This document shows positions 58,054-64,000 of a DNA stretch of 64,000 nucleotides, piece by piece; positions within the stretch are counted from its first letter, which is position 1; each line of letters opens with the position of its first letter. The notes beneath the pieces were generated by a model that saw only the letters and a list, made by a program, of their open reading frames with translations, searched no databases and had not been told where the DNA came from. The DNA is from Eubacteriaceae bacterium (GTDB lineage: Bacteria; Bacillota; Clostridia; Lachnospirales; Lachnospiraceae). Both the position numbers and the translations under genes were made by a program. The DNA lies in contig CAJTCR010000012.1 in the NCBI GenBank assembly GCA_910574915.1, forward strand, positions 38,962 to 102,961. Reading direction: 5' to 3'.

Positions 58054-58227
58054 GATCTTCCTCCTGTATCTGGCTGTATCTTCTTTGGAACAGGACGACC
58101 GCACAGGGTTAGCCATGCACGGCCGCTGCTGTATGACGCTTTTTATATTTTCCATCATACATGCCCGCTCCTGTTACCAGTCATTGTACCATACTTTCCA
58201 AAAGGCAGCCACACAAATTTACAAAAT

Positions 58228-58686
58228 TCATGCCCCGGCTTCCGGCCAGCATTTTTTGCCAGCACCCCCGAAAGTTTCCTCAAACCATCTGTCTTTCATA
58301 AGGTCTGTCCCATTTGACGCCTCCAGCGCAAGCGTAATCGGGTTTGCCTCAAGCGTACTGAGGATAGGGTATTTCTCCTGGTGAAGTAACTGCGCCGCCA
58401 CTTTCATGCCTCTGTCTCTATACTCATTCAGGGTATCCGCCATGTCTTCCCAGAGGTCCCGGTTCGCCCTTTCCGTAATTGTGCCGTCTTTTTTGACCAT
58501 CCACTCATGCATCTCCCATATGAAAAGACGCCCGTCAGCACCCCCCTGGTACAGATAATTGTCCCTTGTCTTCAGCACTACCCGCTGTATGCCGGAAGAC
58601 TTCCAGTCCCCGGTTTTTATTTCCTTAAGGACAGCGTCCAGGGCAAAGCAGCCCGCCAGAAGGTTCTGCCTGCCGGCAGTGTACAT
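58228..58686 (-). CDS. Degenerate RNase-HI-like fragment
   Basis: A 152-residue frame. GRQNLLAGCFALDAVLKEIK lines up with the E. coli RNase HI stretch NRMELMAAIVALEAL, VVLKTRDNYLYQG with VILSTDSQYVRQG, and NRDLWEDMADTLNEY with NVDLWQRLDAAL. The aligned catalytic E and D are N and R here, and the first beta hairpin with the first aspartate is missing. A stop (TGA) directly precedes the ATG. This suggests a non-catalytic or decayed remnant. The similarity is by eye and needs a profile search. Confidence 0.45.
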   Translation of the reverse strand: MYTAGRQNLLAGCFALDAVLKEIKTGDWKSSGIQRVVLKTRDNYLYQGGADGRLFIWEMHEWMVKKDGTITERANRDLWEDMADTLNEYRDRGMKVAAQLLHQEKYPILSTLEANPITLALEASNGTDLMKDRWFEETFGGAGKKCWPEAGA

Positions 58687-58806
58687 TCAATCCCGCGGCT
58701 CCCATAGAAAGATTTCCAGCCAGCAGTTTTGTATAATTTTTGTAGAACACGGGCGTGCTAAAACTGCCAATTTGATATTACTATAAAAACAAATATGCAA
58801 TAAAGT

Positions 58807-58835
58807 TTGTAACATCACAAAAAATATGCTATAAT
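58807..58835 (+). promoter_or_regulatory. Promoter of the 58861 gene
   Basis: TTGTAA (58807-58812), 17 bases, perfect TATAAT (58830-58835), 25 bases before the start codon; AAAGGAG follows. Confidence 0.65.
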
Positions 58836-58860
58836 CGATATACGATAAAGGAGTTTTCAT

Positions 58861-59826
58861 ATGAGTAATACAAAAATACAGTGGCATCCGGCATTTATTG
58901 CCGCCATGAATTTGGAAATGGCTGACTGCCGGGACAGCCTGAGATTCGACAGGGAATATAACCTGAACATGAAGCCGTTGGCCATAGACCTTCTGATCAC
59001 AAAAAATCAGGCAGACCTGTCCATCAACAATGAAATCGGCTGCATTTTCAGGGGCCATAACATTATAGAATACAAAGACCCTGTTGACAGCCTGAACATA
59101 GATGTCTTTTTCAAAGTGGAAGGTTATGCCTGCCTCTATAAATCCTACGGCAAAACGGTTGACGCCATTGCCGAAAACGATATAACCATGACATTTGTCC
59201 GTGATAATAAACCGTCCGGTCTGTTTGCGTATTTTCAGGAACACGGTTATCAGGTATCAAGCCCCTTTAAAGGCATCTATTACATCACGGGCAATATACT
59301 ATTTCCAGCCCAGATTGTCGTTACAAAAGAACTAAAGCCAGAACTGCACGTCTGGCTCAGGGCACTGTCAGGAAAGCTGGAAAAGCAGGATTTACAAAAT
59401 CTAATGGAGCAAATGCGGCAGCTTACTGGAAAACTGGACAGGGAATATGCAGAAGCTGTTCTTGAAGTAGCATTCAGGGCAAATATTCAGATCTTAAAAG
59501 AATGGATGGGAGATGTTAGTATGAGTGAAGAATTACTGGAGATTGTGAAACCAATCATTGAACCTCAGATACTGTTAAGGGAACAAAATGCTTTAGAAAA
59601 AGGCATGAAAAGCGGTATGGAAAAAGGCATGGAAAAAGGCATGGAAAAAGGTATGGAAAAAGGTATGGAAAAAGGTATGAAAAAAGGTATGGAAAAAGGC
59701 ATGGAAAAAGGCATTCGGGGCGCTGTAGGTATACTACGGGGCTTTGGGCGCAAAGAAGATGAGATAAAAACAATTATCATGCAAACATACAGCCTTACGG
59801 ATAAAGATGCCAGTGATTATTTATAA
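58861..59826 (+). CDS. PD-(D/E)XK nuclease-like protein with GMEK repeat linker
   Basis: A 321-residue protein. The N-terminal domain (about 1-165) has LAIDLLITKNQ, then NEIGCIFRGHNIIEYKDPVD, with the D...ExK pattern of PD-(D/E)XK nucleases, then FFKVEGYACLYKSYG. Relatives are common in Lachnospiraceae and often carry misleading names. A helical part follows, then nine four-residue units (GMEK and variants, residues about 248-283), then a C-terminal helix pair (ILRGFGRKEDEIKTIIMQTY). AAAGGAGTTTTCAT precedes the ATG. It is the fourth gene of this superfamily in the window. Confidence 0.78.
   Translation: MSNTKIQWHPAFIAAMNLEMADCRDSLRFDREYNLNMKPLAIDLLITKNQADLSINNEIGCIFRGHNIIEYKDPVDSLNIDVFFKVEGYACLYKSYGKTVDAIAENDITMTFVRDNKPSGLFAYFQEHGYQVSSPFKGIYYITGNILFPAQIVVTKELKPELHVWLRALSGKLEKQDLQNLMEQMRQLTGKLDREYAEAVLEVAFRANIQILKEWMGDVSMSEELLEIVKPIIEPQILLREQNALEKGMKSGMEKGMEKGMEKGMEKGMEKGMKKGMEKGMEKGIRGAVGILRGFGRKEDEIKTIIMQTYSLTDKDASDYL
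59602..59709. repeat. 12-bp coding tandem repeat (nine units)
   Basis: Nine consecutive 12-base units of the form GGYATGGAAAAA (Y is C or T; two units vary). Each encodes GMEK, so gain or loss of units keeps the frame. Confidence 0.9.
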
Positions 59827-59975
59827 ATTTCCATTTTTACGGCTTTCAGACACCTGATAATCACAAACTATCCTGTAGCCCTATCATACGGACACAACAG
59901 ATCAAAAGACCATACTGCACTATTTACGCTACCAGACATTTTGTTTATTCAACCAATATCATTTTGAACAATATA

Positions 59976-60009
59976 CCGCAAGGGCAATGCCACATCAAAG
60001 CCTTTGCGG
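59976..60009 (+). terminator. Hairpin downstream of the 58861 gene
   Basis: CCGCAAGGGC (59976-59985) pairs with GCCTTTGCGG (60000-60009) with one G-U, then TTGTTT. It is 150 bases past the stop. The gene-free stretch 59827-60273 holds nothing else supportable. Confidence 0.5.
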
Positions 60010-60273
60010 TTGTTTAAATGTTTATCATCTATCGCATATTTCTCCCCTTAACAATCAAACACATATCTTTCTATTTGCTCATACCCTTGTATAAATGATT
60101 CAAATATCCAGCTTTGAAAATTCTGTGTTCTTTCTCCTGTATATATCATCTTTTATCCAAATTATTTAATCATCCTATATTTTTTGCAATATACAGGCAC
60201 CCTTATAATATTTATTGTCCACATAAACCAAACACTTAACACGATAAATTGAAATTTAATTTTCCTTAAATTT

Positions 60274-60480
60274 TTAGTATAAATCATTTTGTCCTCTAAT
60301 TTTCTGCCCCCGTATATACTGCTCCAGGCTTTTCGGCACAATCCTGATCTGGTTCCCAAAACGGTATGCTTCTATCTCACCTCTTTGAATCAGCCTCCGA
60401 ACCGTCCCTGTGCTGACCGTAAGCTGGCAAGCTGCCTGCTTTACTGACAGATAGGCTTCATATCCAGGTATCTGTCTCAT
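60274..60480 (-). CDS. Excisionase-type helix-turn-helix protein
   Basis: A 68-residue protein of the MerR/excisionase class. YLSVKQAACQLTVSTGTVRR, then LIQRGEIEAYRFGNQIRIVP is the standard winged HTH (HTH_17). A basic tail follows. The start is ATG 60478-60480 with AAAGGAGGACTCAAAT; the frame is open a further 22 codons without a site. Such proteins assist integrases of mobile elements or act as small regulators. No integrase is seen nearby, so it may be left over from a lost element. Confidence 0.82.
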   Translation of the reverse strand: MRQIPGYEAYLSVKQAACQLTVSTGTVRRLIQRGEIEAYRFGNQIRIVPKSLEQYIRGQKIRGQNDLY

Positions 60481-60643
60481 ATTTGAGTCCTCCTTTCCTT
60501 TGGTTAATCTTATGTTACTGATAAAATTTATAATTATGGCACACATGAACGTAATAGAAAGTTTGGCATAAAATCTGACTTATATATATACAAAACACTA
60601 AAAAAAGGATGCCAGGTCTGGATACCATAACCGGTATTATCAC

Positions 60644-60970
60644 ATGTGCATGAAAAGATGCTTAAACAGTGCATATGCAAACTATTTTACTTGTTTTGAC
60701 AACGAAGATTTGTTCCGGCTTGGAATATCCAACCTTTGCCTTATAGAAAAAAAATATATTACTCCCGATTATCAAGCAGTCACTGGCAGGATGTACATTG
60801 CCTTTCAGGTAAATCCGAGAATCCTGCTTGGGCACACAGAAAACAAATACATCTGCATCGTGCCATGCAGCGAAATTGGACAGGTCCTTCCTGCTTTATA
60901 TACTGCCTTAAAGGCTTTTGGATTTGAAGATGCTGTGTTAATGGCAGCGGAGAAAAAAAAGCTGGACTTA
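60644..60970 (+). pseudogene. Truncated unknown gene ending at a rearrangement junction
   Basis: The plus frame starts MCMKRCLNSAYANYFTCFDN and contains MYIAFQVNPRILLGHTENKY and SEIGQVLPALYTALKAFGF, which look like real protein. After about LDLFAE (near 60970) it runs antisense into the sigma-like fragment and continues only as a shadow to 61168. No ribosome binding site is visible. Family not recognised. I read it as a 3'-truncated remnant. Confidence 0.45.
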
Positions 60971-61147
60971 TTCGCCGAAGTCGCTCGTCCATCGGTAAAA
61001 CCGCCTGTTGGAATTAAAGTCCGCCCTGTCCTCCATGCGGATTTGCTCAATGACCGCTTCATCAACGCCGCACTCCCGCAGCACCTTTTCCTCGGCTTCT
61101 TTCCAGATACGCCATTTCCTGTCCTCACGTCCGTGGTTGTATGCCAT
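60968..61147 (-). pseudogene. N-terminal fragment of a small sigma-factor-like protein
   Basis: 59 residues starting MAYNHGREDRKWRIWKEAEE, with CGVDEAVIEQIRMEDRADFN, then FYRWTSDFGE and a stop. This N-terminus recalls small sigma-70-like or HTH regulators found with conjugative transposons in Lachnospiraceae (normally well over 100 residues with a C-terminal HTH). GGAGGGAAAGGAAC precedes ATG 61145-61147, so the 5' end is intact and the 3' half is lost at about 60966. Confidence 0.6.
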
Positions 61148-61262
61148 GTTCCTTTCCCTCCAATCTGAATTTTTGAAAATGTAAAATCCAGATTGGAAAG
61201 GCGGCGAACGACAGCCAACAGCAGAAACAGCCCCGCGGCACATTCCGATAAAAAACGACAAA

Positions 61263-61295
61263 AGAAAAACCGCAAAGGTTCTGTGACCTTTACGG
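61263..61295 (-). terminator. Terminator, minus strand
   Basis: CCGCAAAGGT (61270-61279) pairs with ACCTTTACGG (61286-61295). On the minus strand TTTTTCTTTT follows. It lies upstream of the sigma-like fragment, so it must end a transcript from further right or be a relic. The stretch 61148-61414 holds nothing else. Confidence 0.65.
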
Positions 61296-61414
61296 TTATA
61301 GGAGATACATATTCTGTTAAATGGAGATTTTACTTCTTGTTTCATGGTGAGAAGTAGCGTTGCATAAGCAGGAATTATTTAACTGGCTTCCTGCCATTCC
61401 CCGATATGCTATGT

Positions 61415-63123
61415 ATAACCCGGATTCTCGAAAACGTGACGATGAATTTTCGCTACGCTTAGCCGAACCCCCTGGATTTTATTGACAAAATCACCATTTT
61501 GTACTGGATTAATCCATCATCATGTTTTATAATGGAGGTATAAACATGACGAGGTGATTGTATGTCGATAGTTACTCAAACTGATAAACGCACAGGCATT
61601 ACATATGCTTATGACACAACTTATTCTTGGGACAAGGAAAAGCAACAGTCCCGCTCAAAACGCGTATGTGTGGGAAAGGTTGGCCCTGAGACTGGTGACA
61701 TTGTCCCAACAAGAGGCAGAGCGAAAAAAGGGTCTAAATCAACAAGTGGAAAGCCTGCAAAAACAGGGCCAAAGCCTTTTGTTGAAACCAGACATCTGTA
61801 TTATGGAGCAACATATCTTCTGAATGAGTTTGCTAATGAGCTTGGACTCACAGCAGATCTCAGACAGTGTTTTCCCGAAACATACAAACAGCTTTTATCT
61901 GTGGCCTTTTATCTGATACTTGAGGACAATAATCCTTTGTACCGTTTTGAAAAATGGCATCTGACCCATAAGCATCCTTATGGTGAATGTATAACTTCGC
62001 CCAGAAGCAGTGAATTATTTGCTTCCATAACAGATAATCAGGCAAATAAGTTCTTCCGGCTTCAGGGCAGACGCCGTGTTGAGGATGAATACTGGGCTTA
62101 TGACAGTACCAGCATTTCCAGTTACTCTGAAACGCTTGCCCAGGTCAAGTATGGTAAAAACAAGTAAGCTTGCGGGAAATATACCAGATTCAAAAACGGT
62201 AAAACATTTACTGGAAGATCTGGACATCCTTGGGTTTGGCAAAACCAAGTTTGTTATGGACAGAGGTTTCTATTCTGAAGATAACATTAATGGTTTATAC
62301 AGAGACCACATCAAGTTTCATGTAGGAACAAAGCTGTCATTAAAGTTCATCAGGAAGCATCTTGATGAGGTATATGACGATATCCGAATGTTTGTAAATT
62401 TTGATGAAAGCATCAACACCTATGGATATACGGCCAGCGCCCAGTGGGAGTATACCCAGGAGCGTCCGTATAAAGGTGATGTCATCAAAGATAAACGCCG
62501 GATGTACATCCATTATTATTTCAGCATTGAAAATGGTGCTGACGATGAGCAGGCATTCGACAAACGAATTGCCGGCCTTTGCAAAGAACTGTTAGAAGGC
62601 AAATATGTTGAAAGTCATAAAAAGGCATATGATCAGTTCTTTGAAGTGAAGACAACCCCCAAGAGGGGACGCCAGGTTTACTATAAAGAAGATGCCATCA
62701 AAGAAGCGCGTCGTTACTTTGGCTACTTTGCTTTGATTACCAATGAAAAAATGGATGCCTTTACAGCCTTACATTTATACAGGATGAAAGATGTTGTAGA
62801 GAAAGCCTTTGGTAATCTGAAAGAACGACTTAATATGCGGAGGCTTCTGGTGTCATCTGAAAAAGGTCTTGATGGTAAAATCTTTACAGAGTTTGTTGCA
62901 TTAATTCTGATATCTCATCTTGGCCATAAGATGAAAAAATCAGATTTATATAAAAACTACACTCTGCATCAGTTGCTTGATAAGCTTGATGTGATTGAGT
63001 GCTTTGAAGATGCAAACCATTCCTTAAGGATTGGAGAACTTCTCGATAAGCAGGCAAAAATATATGAGGATCTCGGAGTGAAGGTACCAACCTCGTCATG
63101 TTAACTGCGAGAATCCAGGCTAT
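61415..63123 (+). mobile_element. IS1634-like insertion sequence (internally deleted)
   Basis: About 1.7 kb. The ends form imperfect inverted repeats: ATAACCCGGATTCTCG at 61415-61430 and the reverse complement ATAGCCTGGATTCTCG at 63108-63123, with further similarity inward (ACGTGACGA / ACATGACGA). The single transposase gene inside is broken. I could not identify a convincing target-site duplication. Confidence 0.75.
61562..63104 (+). pseudogene. IS1634-family DDE transposase, disrupted by internal deletion
   Basis: The first frame (61562-62167, 201 residues) begins MSIVTQTDKRTGITYAYDTT and reaches the first catalytic aspartate at WAYDSTSISSYSETL before stopping at KYGKNK. The second frame (from about 62155) resumes at KLAGNIPDSKTVKHLLEDLD, with the second aspartate in FVMDRGFYSEDN and the glutamate in VEKAFGNLKERLNMRR, ending at 63104. 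Between them the usual stretch of roughly 25 residues is missing and the frame has shifted, so a small deletion at about 62160-62168 has inactivated the gene. Confidence 0.85.
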
Positions 63124-63158
63124 AAGTCAATTCTGCGTTGCATGAGCAGATGGACAAC

Positions 63159-63235
63159 TGCCCGAAAAAAGGACATAAAAAATCCCTCCAAACTTAAAAC
63201 AGGTCTGGAGAGTGTCTGTTAAGTCTTTTCGGGCA
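63159..63235. repeat. Large stem-loop right of the insertion sequence
   Basis: TGCCCGAAAA (63159-63168) pairs with TTTTCGGGCA (63226-63235); CTCCA/TGGAG forms an inner stem. This gene-free stretch (63124-63435) also holds the hairpin at 63245-63280. Confidence 0.55.
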
Positions 63236-63244
63236 TAGCAATAC

Positions 63245-63280
63245 CGCCCACCATAACACCGTTTTTTTATATGGTGGGCG
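63245..63280. terminator. 11-bp hairpin
   Basis: CGCCCACCATA (63245-63255) pairs perfectly with TATGGTGGGCG (63270-63280). No strong T-run follows on either strand, so the role is uncertain. Confidence 0.45.
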
Positions 63281-63435
63281 TTTGCCTTAAAACCTTATGA
63301 AACAAAACAGAGCCGATAAACTGTAAGTGCTCAATTGTTCATTGGCTCTGCGTCTTATGCGTCTGGCTCTGTAATGATATATCGTTCTACCCGACAAATA
63401 GGGTTTGCATATCAATAGGATAAAATCATTCGTTC

Positions 63436-63888
63436 TTATCTTGGTTTTATCTCATAGTTTTTAAAAAACCACTTGACCAAAAGAATAGCGGCAATAGCTA
63501 TTGATGGCAAACCCAACAGATTGTTAAAGTTTATTTCTGGAAAGAAATAATTCAAAACCATATTAAGCACAAAAAATGAACTGAAAGTTACAATCAAAAT
63601 TTTCAATATAGAATTATATTCTCCTTGTGCTTTTTCTTTTTTCGCCTGTAATTCCATAAGGTTTTCTTCTGCTCTTTTCTGATAATCCTCCATAATAATC
63701 CTTTCCCCACTAAGCAGTTCATTTACAGTTATGCCCAGTATGCTGCACAAATCAAGCATTAGAGAAACATCTGGCATACTTTTTCCTGTTTCCCATTTAG
63801 AGACTGCTCTATTGGTAATATTTAATTTTTCAGCCAACTGCATTTGCGTAAGCCCTTTTTCTTTTCGTAAACGGTAGATAGTGCGTAC
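63436..63888 (-). pseudogene. XRE regulator with membrane tail, 5' end lost
   Basis: The frame reads IYRLRKEKGLTQMQLAEKLN, then ITNRAVSKWETGKSMPDVSL, then SILGITVNELLSGE, an XRE HTH missing its first dozen residues. A coil and two hydrophobic segments (about 85-103 and 110-125 counted from ATG 63843) follow, a common Clostridia layout. The frame is closed by TAG at 63889-63891, and no start with a ribosome binding site remains; the internal ATG 63841-63843 would cut into the first helix. The break coincides with a new hairpin (63898-63938), so another element probably joined here. Confidence 0.65.
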
Positions 63889-63897
63889 CTATACAAA

Positions 63898-63938
63898 ACT
63901 GGAGCAAACCTGTAAGATAGAAACAGATTTGCTCCAGT
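63898..63938 (-). terminator. Terminator of the gene at the right edge
   Basis: ACTGGAGCAAA (63898-63908) pairs with TTTGCTCCAGT (63928-63938). On the minus strand TTTTGT follows. It lies 17 bases past the stop of the partial gene. Confidence 0.65.
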
Positions 63939-63955
63939 CTTATTTCAATTCATTC

Positions 63956-64000
63956 TTACCAGTCTTCCGGCAGTTCTCCGGCAGGCTTGGTGACCAGGGG
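63956..64000 (-). CDS. C-terminal end of an unidentified gene, cut by the window edge
   Basis: Fourteen residues (PLVTKPAGELPEDW) and a TAA stop, followed by a good terminator. Too short to identify; given as a partial gene because of the terminator behind it. Confidence 0.35.
   Translation of the reverse strand, partial: PLVTKPAGELPEDW

Noticed and set aside
59602..59709. CRISPR array
   Set aside because: The repeat unit is 12 bases without spacers and is in frame within a gene; no other regularly spaced repeats were seen in the window.
59555..59780. Minus-strand frames opposite the GMEK repeats
   Set aside because: They are the antisense reading of the 12-bp repeat (FPCLFP-type) and have no independent support.
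58861..59826. 3-isopropylmalate dehydrogenase, a label sometimes attached to relatives of this gene
   Set aside because: No dehydrogenase motifs; the sequence shows a PD-(D/E)XK-like core and a repeat linker.

Overview
The window looks like chromosomal DNA of an anaerobic Firmicute, most likely a gut Lachnospiraceae (Clostridia). The evidence is moderate GC, strong AGGAGG-type ribosome binding sites, a Clostridia-style NADP glutamate dehydrogenase, class B sortase and BspA-like surface proteins, Lac-family PTS and sugar ABC operons, and Rpn/PD-(D/E)XK family genes. Genus is not resolvable by eye. No rRNA, tRNA or CRISPR array was seen. Most genes lie on the minus strand.

Region 1 (1-13 kb) is metabolic. 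A metY-cysK sulfur pair (cysK cut by the window edge) follows an Rrf2/CymR-like regulator. Then come a MATE exporter, a TraX-like membrane protein, a hemolysin-III protein, a PsiE-like protein on the plus strand, a panB-panC-panD pantothenate operon, an FNT-family channel with a small CxxC protein, gdhA, and a three-gene cluster (DUF1653, a coiled-coil membrane protein, and a dCTP deaminase/dUTPase-fold protein whose catalytic acids appear to be missing).

Region 2 (13-25 kb) is a cell-surface locus: a 2770-residue secreted repeat protein, a class B sortase and a leucine-rich-repeat protein with a sorting-type C-terminus, apparently one operon. The cytoplasmic N-terminal domain of the sortase recurs in a 469-residue membrane protein at 29.7-31.1 kb, which overlaps a REC-GGDEF(degenerate)-EAL-PAS-REC gene.

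Region 3 (25-36 kb) holds a tandem duplication of a 334-residue PD-(D/E)XK-like gene with a hairpin over its ribosome binding site, an XRE regulator, the thiamine ECF component ThiT, the two genes just mentioned, and a secreted SGNH hydrolase.

Region 4 (35-57 kb) holds two carbohydrate systems. The first is a Lac-family PTS operon (IIC, PRD regulator, GH4 6-phospho-glucosidase with a CDMP motif, IIB, IIA, and an orphan RarA/MgsA C-terminal-like protein). The second looks like a beta-1,3-glucan locus: secreted GH16 with Ig-like and CBM4/9-like modules, GH94 phosphorylase, ABC binding protein and two permeases, a circularly permuted GH3, a divergent AraC regulator and a second, larger GH94. Together these suggest extracellular cleavage, oligosaccharide import and intracellular phosphorolysis.

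Region 5 (57-64 kb) is genomic debris: a frameshifted Rpn-like gene, a degenerate RNase-H-like fragment, another PD-(D/E)XK gene with 12-bp repeats, a small excisionase-like HTH, two truncated genes meeting at a junction, an internally deleted IS1634-like element and a 5'-truncated XRE gene. A palindromic MITE-like repeat of about 165 bp occurs three times (25.0, 41.6 and 53.2 kb), with a solo end at 6.46 kb.
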